A program made the translations under genes and the position numbers. The notes below the pieces were generated by a model that ran no database searches, was not told the DNA's origin, and saw only the letters and a program-made list of their open reading frames with translations. From an archaeon (GTDB taxonomy: Archaea; Nanobdellota; Nanobdellia; SCGC-AAA011-G17; GW2011-AR17), in NCBI GenBank assembly GCA_023245755.1, contig JAHFJQ010000017.1, forward strand, positions 1-12,346: 12,346 nt of DNA, written 5' to 3'. The number at the start of each line of letters is the position of its first letter. Position 1 is the first letter of the stretch. This document shows positions 1 through 6,619 of this stretch, one piece after another.

Positions 1-1659
1 ACTTCTTTGCATTGCAGATAAAGGTAAGGTTCCTTCTTGTAACATTGCTTCATGAAACTCTGCAAGCCTAAAAGAAAGACCTTGTTTTTCCCTTGCTTGT
101 GCTTCCATACGATGAAAGAGCACATTTCCAGTAAGGTATAATGCCCCGTATTGTTGCATAGAAGAAAATATAGCAACATCCGCATCTGCACGAGATTTTG
201 GAAACCCAGTAAGCTGTGCATACAGCTCTTCCGATCCACGAACTATATCTTGTTCTCCATCTACATTCACAAAAGGATTCTCTAAATATTTTCTTTCTCC
301 TGTTAAACATCCTAAGACAAAGTACACTCTTGCACCTAATCTTAGTTGTCCTGCTTCTGCGAAAAATTGTTCTTCTAAGTCCATACCTGGAGTGCCAATA
401 AAGCCTCTTTCTGACATGACTTGTTCTGCAACTCTTGTTGTCCAGCCTTCGATTAAATCGAGAGGGAATAACCAGCCTCGTATACGTGAAGGATGCTCTG
501 TTGCACGGACTCCCTGATAATGATGGCCAGGAATAAGTTCGTGTGCGACGGTTCCTGCAAGTGCTGGGCGACTCATGACATTTCCTTGCCTTTCCGTTAT
601 GAAATACACACTCTTCTTTACTCCTTGCGCAAAGGGTCCTGGTGGATTCATTGCAGCTGAAGGAATCATTGGACGTAAATATGTTGGAGTGAATGCAATT
701 CTTGCCTCATTTGGACCTTCTAAAGGACGTACAATACCCTGCTCATATGCAAAACATGTTGCTTGCGTAAGAATTTCTTCTGCAACACGGACTGCTTGAC
801 CTTGCTCACATTCTGTTGCGGTCTTCAGTAGCCTTGTTACTTCAATAGCAGAACTTCCTTCTGGGAAGTGATATTTTTCTATAACTCTTCTTCTCAGATC
901 TTCAATTCTTTCCATTCTTTGCCTTATATCTCCTGTTGCAAGTCTATGCATTTCTTCTAGAGAAATTTCTATCCCTCGATCTTGAAATAAGGTTCTTGTT
1001 ACCTCTTCTCCAAGACTCAAATTTCTTCTTGTGGGCATTGCCCCAAGACTTGCTCTATAGTGTTCTACCGATTCAGATGCTGTTTGTAAAGCTTCATCTA
1101 AAGAAGACATATCTTGATAGCTTACACTTTCTGCAAAAGAACGAATTGCAGATGCCATTGTTGCATAGCCTTCTGCGGTTTCACATTCCATATCTCTCCA
1201 GGTTTCTACAGGACGATCTAAACGTACTAGGCCTTGATCTAAGAATCTTGGAAGTTGTTGTAACTTTCTGACTAAGCCATCCACTCTTTCTCTTTCTGGT
1301 CTTGGATCACGTTCTAAGAAAAAGATAAGATCTTCTGCAAACAAATAGAGATTAGAAAGAGGATTTACTGCGTGTCTGGGAGAGCCATCAATATCTCCAA
1401 TTGTATCCGTGATCTGTGCTCGTAACTCTCCTGCTGCAACTTCAAGGTCAATTTCTTCCGCAAGAGTTTCTCCTGCTTGTGCACTTGTTATTCTCCTTGC
1501 AAGACCACTACAGGCTGTAGCAAAATCTTCCATTGCTTGTTCGCTTATATCTGGAAGTTCATCTGGATGTCTAAAGTCTTCCTTGCTTACTGCACGAAGG
1601 GTATTTGCGGCCATAAGAGTATCAAACTCTTTAGAAAGGATTCTGTAATCATCAACCAT
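1..1659 (-). CDS. DUF885-type zinc metallopeptidase, C-terminus cut by window edge
   Basis: The minus-strand frame is open from the ATG at 1657-1659 to base 1 (553 codons) with no stop, so the gene runs off the left edge. I translated it by hand. Residues 373-380 read HELIPGHH, the HExxPGHH zinc motif of DUF885 proteins, in which the histidines bind zinc and the glutamate is catalytic. EGW follows at 404-406; the family has an equivalent Glu-Gly-Trp that can give the third ligand. The N-terminal 330 residues are mainly helical and acidic. DUF885 proteins usually have about 550-600 residues, so little is missing. No signal peptide is visible, which suggests a cytoplasmic peptidase; the substrate is unknown. 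The start has a TATA-like box about 28 bases upstream (1684-1693) and no Shine-Dalgarno, consistent with a leaderless mRNA. Family call is firm; peptidase activity is inferred. Confidence 0.88.
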   Translation of the reverse strand, partial: MVDDYRILSKEFDTLMAANTLRAVSKEDFRHPDELPDISEQAMEDFATACSGLARRITSAQAGETLAEEIDLEVAAGELRAQITDTIGDIDGSPRHAVNPLSNLYLFAEDLIFFLERDPRPERERVDGLVRKLQQLPRFLDQGLVRLDRPVETWRDMECETAEGYATMASAIRSFAESVSYQDMSSLDEALQTASESVEHYRASLGAMPTRRNLSLGEEVTRTLFQDRGIEISLEEMHRLATGDIRQRMERIEDLRRRVIEKYHFPEGSSAIEVTRLLKTATECEQGQAVRVAEEILTQATCFAYEQGIVRPLEGPNEARIAFTPTYLRPMIPSAAMNPPGPFAQGVKKSVYFITERQGNVMSRPALAGTVAHELIPGHHYQGVRATEHPSRIRGWLFPLDLIEGWTTRVAEQVMSERGFIGTPGMDLEEQFFAEAGQLRLGARVYFVLGCLTGERKYLENPFVNVDGEQDIVRGSEELYAQLTGFPKSRADADVAIFSSMQQYGALYLTGNVLFHRMEAQAREKQGLSFRLAEFHEAMLQEGTLPLSAMQRS

Positions 1660-1683
1660 GTGGGGCTGGATAAAGAAGGAATG

Positions 1684-1693
1684 TTATAAAAAG
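1684..1693. promoter_or_regulatory. TATA-like element between divergent genes
   Basis: The sequence TTATAAAAAG sits in the 79-base gap between the divergent peptidase and TIM-barrel genes. On the minus strand it reads CTTTTTATAA, centred about 28 bases before the peptidase ATG, the normal archaeal TATA-to-start distance. On the plus strand it would place a start site near 1715, about 25 bases before the ATG at 1739. A second plus-strand box, CTATAAAAAG, lies at 1726-1735. Position and composition support a promoter; no transcript data are available. Confidence 0.5.
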
Positions 1694-1738
1694 ATATCGC
1701 TCGAAAGGTTAATAAAGTTTGTTGGCTATAAAAAGCGA

Positions 1739-3640
1739 ATGGTTGTTTTTGGCTCTACAGACTATTTTCATGCAATGGATGCTCCGAAATCGCAGATTAA
1801 AGAGATGCATGTCAAAGAGTTTGGAGTAAGTGCAAAGATTGGTGATGTTCTTCAAGCGTTAAAGGCAGATATTGCTACAGGTACACAGCATGTTGAGTTA
1901 GTCTTTGGTGGTACTGGAAAAGGAAGTCTTCAGGGTATGAATACCAACCCAGAAATGTTTGATAGAGTGAAGAGAGAAGAAATTCGAAAACTTGCAAAAA
2001 TTAATAATGTTACGTTAAGTACACACGCAGCAGTAAATATGGCGGGATTTTCCGGGTTTAATAATCGAGATGCCTTTGAAGATAGAGTGCAGCAAGATAA
2101 ATTACAAGAAATTAAAAGAACCATTGAGTTTGCCGCAGATACTGCTGGTGGTGGAGCTGTTGTTCTGCACACAGGGGAATTTCCAAGAACTGTCAAAGAT
2201 TCAAAATTTAAAGTGGGAAGTGACAAACAAGAACTTCTCTACCTTGCAGATAGAGAAACAGGAAAAGTTGTTGCGATTCCCAAAAGCCCACTTGATGTTC
2301 CTCAATGGAAAAAAGTGAATGGAGAATATGTGGATCTTGATGGAAAACCATTGAAAGATCAAAGAGACTATGCGCATAGAGTGCCAGAAATAAATAAAGA
2401 AACGGGTGAAATTCTTTGGAAAAAGGGTGGACTAAAATTTGATGAGTTTGCTCAAGAGATTAAAGATTGGAATAGAGCAAACCCTAAGGAAGAACAAAGA
2501 AGTCCAGAAAAAGAATTTCTCTTCCTTCAAAGTTTTCAACAAATCCAAGCAGAACAACCACGGGTTGTTGAATATCAAGAACGAGCAAAAGTATATATGG
2601 AAAATTATGAGAAAGTTAAGGATAAGATTGACGCTTGGAAAGAACTAGAAAAACGAACACCGAAAGATAAAGAGGAATATCTTCTGAATGCATTTCGATC
2701 TGAATTCAAAGAGCTTGCACCTGAACTTGAAAAAGGAAAGAAGCCTAGTGAGGCTCTAGAAAAATATGCCCACTCTATGAAGGAGCAAGCGATTCATTAT
2801 CAAGAAGGATATATTGGTTTTCAAAAAAATGTGAATAATCTTTGGAAACAGCATAAGAATATCGATGCCATTGAGAAAGTAGGGCTCGATAGGACTGCAG
2901 ATACTTTTGCTGATGCTGCGATTTATGCGTACCGCATTGGAAAGCAAAAAAAGCTAGACAAAGCTGTTTTTGTTGCTCCGGAAAACATGTTTGCAGAGTA
3001 TGGATATGGAGGACACCCTCAAGAATTAAAACAAATTGTGGTGAAATCCCGTGAGAGAATGGTGGAAAAACTCGCAGAAATTGGAGTGAAAGGACCTGAA
3101 GCAAAAAAAATTGCAAATGAGCATATCAAGGCAACCTTTGACACGGGACACGCAAACACTTGGGCAAAATATTTTGATGAAGATAAAAGCCTATCTCCTG
3201 AACAAAATAAGAAAAAGTTTGACAAATGGCTTGTTGGTGAAATCAAAGAATTGGTTGATGAAGGAATCATTGGAAATGTACATATTTCGGATAACTTTGG
3301 ATATCAAGACGAACACTTGAATGTGGGTGGAGGGAATGCTCCTATACGAGATCTTGTAGACCTTTTTCGTCAAGATAAATACAAAGGAAAATTAGTTGTT
3401 GAGTGGGGTGCACAGGGACCAGAAGAGCAACAGGAAGCAGGAGCATTGCTTGCTGCGTGGGCAAACTTAGCTGGATCACCCATTTACCGTGTTGAAGGAT
3501 CTTCCCCTACATGGAATGACATAGAAAGTGGAGGATATTTTGGGACATCAAGCACACCATTTCACGTAAGTGGAAACTATGGTGGGGGACTAGGCAAAGA
3601 CTGGCGTTTATGGAGCTATTCAGAAGCTCCGATAGAGTAA
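1739..3640 (+). CDS. Xylose isomerase/Endo IV-like TIM-barrel protein with large insertion
   Basis: A 633-residue protein. All nine metal-ligand positions of endonuclease IV can be matched in order: H96 (STHAAVN), H144 (VLHTGE), E415 (APENMF), D468 and H471 (FDTGHANTW), H515 (NVHISDN), D524 and H526 (DEHLNVGGGN) and E555 (VVEWG). This fits the AP-endonuclease-2/xylose-isomerase-like barrel fold with a di- or trinuclear metal site. In Endo IV the second His and first Glu are about 36 residues apart; here they are 271 apart. The insertion (about 151-385) starts with a possibly beta-rich stretch and continues as a highly charged helical or coiled-coil region. A Gly/Ser/Trp-rich tail (about 580-633) follows the barrel. 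The frame is open from 1658, but that start overlaps the divergent gene. ATG 1739 keeps the FGSTDYF segment; 1775 and 1805 are alternatives. First gene of an operon with the nucleotidyltransferase. DNA repair or sugar isomerase/epimerase activity cannot be told apart here. Confidence 0.82.
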   Translation: MVVFGSTDYFHAMDAPKSQIKEMHVKEFGVSAKIGDVLQALKADIATGTQHVELVFGGTGKGSLQGMNTNPEMFDRVKREEIRKLAKINNVTLSTHAAVNMAGFSGFNNRDAFEDRVQQDKLQEIKRTIEFAADTAGGGAVVLHTGEFPRTVKDSKFKVGSDKQELLYLADRETGKVVAIPKSPLDVPQWKKVNGEYVDLDGKPLKDQRDYAHRVPEINKETGEILWKKGGLKFDEFAQEIKDWNRANPKEEQRSPEKEFLFLQSFQQIQAEQPRVVEYQERAKVYMENYEKVKDKIDAWKELEKRTPKDKEEYLLNAFRSEFKELAPELEKGKKPSEALEKYAHSMKEQAIHYQEGYIGFQKNVNNLWKQHKNIDAIEKVGLDRTADTFADAAIYAYRIGKQKKLDKAVFVAPENMFAEYGYGGHPQELKQIVVKSRERMVEKLAEIGVKGPEAKKIANEHIKATFDTGHANTWAKYFDEDKSLSPEQNKKKFDKWLVGEIKELVDEGIIGNVHISDNFGYQDEHLNVGGGNAPIRDLVDLFRQDKYKGKLVVEWGAQGPEEQQEAGALLAAWANLAGSPIYRVEGSSPTWNDIESGGYFGTSSTPFHVSGNYGGGLGKDWRLWSYSEAPIE

Positions 3641-3661
3641 ATAAAAAAAGAGGTGTAAATC

Positions 3662-4480
3662 ATGAAATTTCAAATAAAATATTCCGGAAAAAGAGATGTA
3701 CAAAAAAACTATCCTAGTGAAGAATTTGAGCTTGCAAAAACGTTTGCAACACGCATCTATAAAGAGTTTGGAGAATTTACGAAGGCAATTGTTCTTTTTG
3801 GAAGTGCGACGAAAGGTGAAGGAAAAAAACCAAATGATATTGACATTTTGATTGTCCTTGATGATGTACGTATTGAGTTTAATGAAGAGATTGTACAAAC
3901 CTATAGAGTGATTTTACAAAAGATCATTGCTGATACGGACGCAAAGAGACTCCATGTACAGTCGATGAAATTTAGTAGTTTCTGGGAGTATGTACGGGCA
4001 GGGGATCCTGTTGCAACAAATATCTTGCGTTATGGTATTGCTCTTGTGGATACGGGCTTTTTTGATCCCTTGCAACAATTGCTTGATCAGGGAAGAATAC
4101 GCCCTACACAAGAGTCTATTGCAACCTATTTTGCTATGGCTCCGGCATGCTTAGAAAAAGCTGAAGGGCATTTACTCGCTGCAAGTATTGATTTGTATTG
4201 GTCGGTGATTAATTCTGCACATGCAGCACTGATGCACTACGGAGAAGTGCCTCCAAGTCCAGAACATGTCTCTGAGATTATGCAACAAACCCTTGTCAAA
4301 GATAAAAAAATCTCCAAAGAAGCAGTTAAAACTATGGCTGAGATGTATACTTTGTTTAAGGGAGTTACCACACGGAGTAAGAAAAACGTTTCAGGTAAAG
4401 AGTATGATGCCCTTAGAATAAAGGCAGAAAAATTTGTACAAGAAATGGATAGATTTATTCGAAAAGAAAAGAAAAAATAG
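3662..4480 (+). CDS. MNT-type nucleotidyltransferase fused to HEPN domain
   Basis: A 272-residue protein. Residues 47-61 carry the minimal nucleotidyltransferase signature, GS followed by NDID (D59, D61), on the usual beta strand (FGSATKGEG...DIDILIVLD). The third acidic residue usually found on a later strand is not evident; the matching stretch near 98-103 reads HVQSMK. Residues about 150-265 look like a PF05168-type HEPN helical domain, with DLYWSVINSAHAALMHYGEVPP at 178-198 the most typical part. The RxxxxH ribonuclease motif of toxin HEPN proteins is not seen, so the HEPN half is probably non-catalytic. GAGGTG at 3650-3655 lies 6 bases before the ATG, 21 bases after the TIM-barrel stop, so the two genes are likely co-transcribed. 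MNT and HEPN are often separate antitoxin and toxin genes; this fused form more likely modifies or binds nucleic acid. The substrate is unknown. Confidence 0.85.
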   Translation: MKFQIKYSGKRDVQKNYPSEEFELAKTFATRIYKEFGEFTKAIVLFGSATKGEGKKPNDIDILIVLDDVRIEFNEEIVQTYRVILQKIIADTDAKRLHVQSMKFSSFWEYVRAGDPVATNILRYGIALVDTGFFDPLQQLLDQGRIRPTQESIATYFAMAPACLEKAEGHLLAASIDLYWSVINSAHAALMHYGEVPPSPEHVSEIMQQTLVKDKKISKEAVKTMAEMYTLFKGVTTRSKKNVSGKEYDALRIKAEKFVQEMDRFIRKEKKK

Positions 4481-4495
4481 TCTTGTGTTGTGTTC

Positions 4496-5185
4496 CTACA
4501 AAGGCTCGTGCAGGCTTGCCATGGAATGAAGACGTGCCCCACGCAAAACGACGCTACTATTGATACTACGATCACTGGCATCGAAATTAGAAGAGTAGTT
4601 AATGACATCATGCAGCTGACACAGCCGCCCAATTGGAGCTTCTCTTGTTTTTTCTTGAACATATGAAGGATTGAGAACATACAGTTTTGTTTCTTGTATA
4701 CCTGCATGCGCAAGCGATGCCATAATTTTTGCAAAAGTATCTCCAGAACCATGCACACGCTCAGCGAGTTTTCTTTCTTCAGGACTCAAAGTACTATATT
4801 TTCTAGTTGAAATTGGAAGATATCCCCATTCCCCATTAAACTCTCGTAGACCTAATTGGCTAATATCAATACACACAGTACTCCCTGCATTAAAAGAAGC
4901 AGTAGATTCTTCAAGGGAAGGGTGATAATTTCCCGTTTCTAGCAACTGACTAAAAGCATCACCAATATGCCTCCAAACAAGATTATGATTTCTACGAGTC
5001 AAAGCTAATTGTGCCTTGCCTTCATGCATTCGATATAAACAACCATCCGCAGTGCAAAAACAATTTAGTTCTAAAGAAGGATCAGTAAGACGTTCCCATT
5101 GTAATTCATCACAATGAAGTATTGTTTCCGGATCAACCAAAGCATAGGCATCACGCAAATTTCCAATAATGTTTTCAACTACCAT
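4496..5185 (-). CDS. Hypothetical protein with N-terminal Cys cluster
   Basis: A 229-residue protein I do not recognise. It has no signal peptide or membrane segment. Six cysteines occur, four near the N-terminus: C25, C42, C44 and C49. The run NCFCTADGC could be part of a metal site, although this is speculative. Further cysteines are C105 and C189. Trp and His residues are frequent in 60-75 (RRNHNLVWRHIG). The coding call rests on a full-length open frame, an ordered layout with neighbours, and a TATA-like TTTAAATA at 5203-5210 about 21 bases before the ATG, suggesting a leaderless transcript. It follows another unknown gene on the same strand after 42 bases that include an oligo-T run, so it may have its own promoter. 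It converges on the nucleotidyltransferase gene with only 15 bases between stops. Confidence 0.7.
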   Translation of the reverse strand: MVVENIIGNLRDAYALVDPETILHCDELQWERLTDPSLELNCFCTADGCLYRMHEGKAQLALTRRNHNLVWRHIGDAFSQLLETGNYHPSLEESTASFNAGSTVCIDISQLGLREFNGEWGYLPISTRKYSTLSPEERKLAERVHGSGDTFAKIMASLAHAGIQETKLYVLNPSYVQEKTREAPIGRLCQLHDVINYSSNFDASDRSINSSVVLRGARLHSMASLHEPL

Positions 5186-5207
5186 TTTTTATCTATATAA
5201 TTTATTT

Positions 5208-5222
5208 AAAAAAATAAAAAAA
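5208..5222 (-). terminator. Oligo-T archaeal terminator
   Basis: On the minus strand this reads seven T, one A, seven T, starting 5 bases after the TAA (5228-5230) of the 209-residue gene. Archaeal RNA polymerase terminates on such U-runs without needing a hairpin, and no hairpin is seen. It overlaps the likely TATA region (5203-5210) of the next gene, so end and start signals are packed together. Confidence 0.6.
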
Positions 5223-5227
5223 GAAGT

Positions 5228-5857
5228 TTATTCTTCTTCAGCTGCTGAAGCTCTCATAGCTTCATAAGCACTCTGTGTTGCTTTCTTTCCTCTACTAGAG
5301 TAAAGATTTAATACAACACCATATTCTCTCTGAGCAGCTTTCAAAGTCAGGAGGTACTCACCTTTAACATCAATTCCAACTTCTGTACCCATTTCTTTGA
5401 TAAAGCCTTTAAGTCGAGGAAGATCTGCATCTTTTAATTTACCAATAACTCTACTATGAGCATTGTTTAAGAGACCATTTACTCCCTTGTGTGATGCCTT
5501 CAGAACTTGTTCTAGGTCACCTAGTCCTACAACTTTTTTCTTACCATACACTTTATCTAAAGCTTCGGCAGAATAGCCCAGAGTTTTTGCTAAAGTACTA
5601 TCAATGATGTCTTTTTCTGCATCAGTAGGCGTAGCAATTCCCATGAACCCAGGAAAGAACTCTTTTCCTACATAGGTACTAACACCAGTATAAATTGCTT
5701 GTCCTAATCCTTCTCCGTGATTATCTTTATGAGCAACTACATGCGTAGCATATGCTTCCGCTACTACTTTTTCAATTCCTTCTCCATATTTTTCCATACC
5801 ACTAAAAAGGGCATCTCTACTCTTTTTTAGGTCTTCATATGTTGTTGAGGTTGTCAT
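5228..5857 (-). CDS. Hypothetical helical protein
   Basis: A 209-residue protein I do not recognise. It looks soluble, without a signal peptide or membrane helix. Much of it is predicted by eye to be helical: 8-42, 78-105, 112-158 and 165-205. A glycine-rich middle part (48-74) includes HGEGLGQAIYTG and EFFPGFMG. Most basic residues lie between 100 and 195, and the end is short and acidic (AAEEE). The start is well supported: AGGAGTG at 5868-5874 lies 10 bases before the ATG, and the TATA-like ATTTAAATA at 5902-5910 would start a leader of roughly 20-25 bases. It is transcribed away from the AsnC-like regulator gene, so that protein could control it, but no shared operator was found on this side. 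An oligo-T terminator follows at once. Function is unknown. Confidence 0.75.
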   Translation of the reverse strand: MTTSTTYEDLKKSRDALFSGMEKYGEGIEKVVAEAYATHVVAHKDNHGEGLGQAIYTGVSTYVGKEFFPGFMGIATPTDAEKDIIDSTLAKTLGYSAEALDKVYGKKKVVGLGDLEQVLKASHKGVNGLLNNAHSRVIGKLKDADLPRLKGFIKEMGTEVGIDVKGEYLLTLKAAQREYGVVLNLYSSRGKKATQSAYEAMRASAAEEE

Positions 5858-5901
5858 TTTCTTTTTACACTCCTTTTGTTACTATTGAGTGACTAATCTT
5901 C

Positions 5902-5910
5902 TATTTAAAT
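5902..5910 (-). promoter_or_regulatory. TATA box for the 209-residue gene
   Basis: ATTTAAATA on the minus strand, about 45-50 bases before the ATG at 5857. It would put the start site near 5880, just before the AGGAGTG ribosome site at 5868-5874, giving a short leader. Confidence 0.5.
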
Positions 5911-5953
5911 GTATCTTTTTGCCTTTATACGCCTTTAAAACCCTTAATTTTGG

Positions 5954-6006
5954 GGTTTAGGATCATGTGGCGCAGCATCACCGTACTGCGCCGGGTAGCA
6001 TAAACC
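5954..6006. other. GC-rich nested inverted repeat, possible structured RNA
   Basis: Within AT-rich spacer DNA, GGCGCAG (5969-5975) pairs perfectly with CTGCGCC (5986-5992) around a 10-base loop. An outer arm GGTTTA (5954-5959) pairs with TAAACC (6001-6006) across an internal loop of 9 and 8 bases. No protein frame here looks real and it is not tRNA-shaped. A TATA-like TTTAAA at 5934-5939 could start a plus-strand transcript near 5963. The minus-strand loop has GTGATG, resembling part of a box C or kink-turn sequence, but no box D was found. It could be a small RNA, a leader element or a protein-binding site; the strand is undetermined. Confidence 0.35.
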
Positions 6007-6055
6007 ACCTAAAAAGCACGTATAATACCTTGTTAATAAAGTTTGCGATATGTAC

Positions 6056-6063
6056 TTTATATA
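6056..6063 (+). promoter_or_regulatory. TATA box for AsnC-like regulator
   Basis: TTTATATA is an excellent archaeal TATA match, 57-64 bases before the ATG at 6120. It predicts a start site near 6086, inside the dyad at 6074-6098, and a leader of about 34 bases carrying AGGTGAT (6110-6116) as ribosome site. Confidence 0.6.
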
Positions 6064-6073
6064 GATCCTTGGG

Positions 6074-6098
6074 AGTAGAGCCTTATAGAGGCTATTCT
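6074..6098. promoter_or_regulatory. Imperfect dyad over the predicted start site, possible autoregulatory operator
   Basis: AGCCT (6079-6083) and AGGCT (6089-6093) form a dyad around a 5-base centre, and three outer positions also pair (A6077-T6095, G6075-C6097, A6074-T6098). The centre, 6086, falls on the predicted transcription start. Lrp/AsnC proteins bind dyads and often repress their own gene, so binding by the downstream product is a reasonable inference. The 9-mer AGCCTTATA (6079-6087) recurs before the next gene at 6595-6603. Confidence 0.4.
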
Positions 6099-6119
6099 TA
6101 GACATACTCAGGTGATCAT

Positions 6120-6587
6120 ATGAATAATGAAGATACAATATTGGTTGCACTCCTTCGAGGAGATAGCAGAATGAGTTTGACGGATATGAGCAGGATGACT
6201 AAAATTCCTGTCTCCACCATTTATGAGAAATTGAAACATTATAGAAAGGGACTTATTCGAAAACATACTGCTCTTGTAGATTTCTCGCAGCTGGGTTTTC
6301 ATATTCGCGCACGTGTTTTATTGAAAGCAAAGAAAACAGAACTACAAAAACTACGAGAACATTTACTCTCCCATCCATCGTTAAATGAATTGTATAAAGT
6401 GAATAATGGCTATGATTTTATGGCAGAGTTTATTTTTCAAACCATGAAAGAACTGGAAGACTATTTGGATATGCTTGGAGAAAGATATGGTGTGGAAAAG
6501 GAACAGGTCTTTTATATGGTTGATGAACTCAAAAGGGAAGAGTTTCTCAGCAAGGCAGCAGTGCTTCTTATCGGCAAAAGAAAATAA
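6120..6587 (+). CDS. Lrp/AsnC-family transcriptional regulator
   Basis: A 155-residue protein of standard length for the family. Residues about 5-48 form the N-terminal helix-turn-helix: LVALLRGDSRMSLTDMSR, then the recognition-helix region IPVSTIYEKLKHY (29-41) and a wing-like strand ending RKHTALVDF. Residues about 57-140 fit the RAM/ligand-sensing ferredoxin-like domain, with the characteristic NNGYDFMAEFIF strand at 95-106. Family members bind DNA as dimers or octamers and often sense amino acids; the effector here is unknown. ATG 6120 is preceded by AGGTGAT (6110-6116) and a strong TATA at 6056. A dyad over the start site suggests self-control. It may also govern the HAD gene 32 bases downstream, which has the same 9-mer in its leader. 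Confidence 0.87.
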   Translation: MNNEDTILVALLRGDSRMSLTDMSRMTKIPVSTIYEKLKHYRKGLIRKHTALVDFSQLGFHIRARVLLKAKKTELQKLREHLLSHPSLNELYKVNNGYDFMAEFIFQTMKELEDYLDMLGERYGVEKEQVFYMVDELKREEFLSKAAVLLIGKRK

Positions 6588-6602
6588 GGACATAAGCCTT
6601 AT
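6584..6602. promoter_or_regulatory. Inverted repeat and TATA-like box before HAD gene
   Basis: ATAAGG (6584-6589) and CCTTAT (6597-6602) are perfect inverted arms with a 7-base spacer, beginning within the stop codon of the regulator gene. The right arm extends into the TATA-like TTATAAAG (6599-6606), predicting a start site near 6629. An internal promoter, an operator, or both are possible. The 9-mer AGCCTTATA (6595-6603) is shared with the regulator's own leader. Confidence 0.35.
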
Positions 6603-6619
6603 AAAGAAAGTTTTTGCTG

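Noticed and set aside
1658..1738. Longer N-terminus of the TIM-barrel protein starting at ATG 1658
   Set aside because: It overlaps the start codon of the divergent peptidase gene, and both predicted TATA elements lie inside it. The added 27 residues do not look like part of the fold.
3662..5857. Toxin-antitoxin or defence island reading of the nucleotidyltransferase and neighbouring unknown genes
   Set aside because: The MNT and HEPN domains are fused, the toxin motif RxxxxH is not seen, the unknown genes are on the opposite strand, and no known defence nuclease, helicase or CRISPR repeat is present.
5954..6006. tRNA, hammerhead ribozyme or H/ACA guide RNA at the GC-rich hairpin
   Set aside because: There is no T-loop or acceptor stem, no CTGATGA/GAAA core, and no pseudouridylation pocket with a properly spaced ACA. 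Only a generic hairpin can be supported.
5944..6150. 68-codon minus-strand frame in the divergent spacer
   Set aside because: It crosses the strong TATA box, the dyad and the start of the AsnC-like gene, has no ribosome site, and its translation has no recognisable composition or motif.
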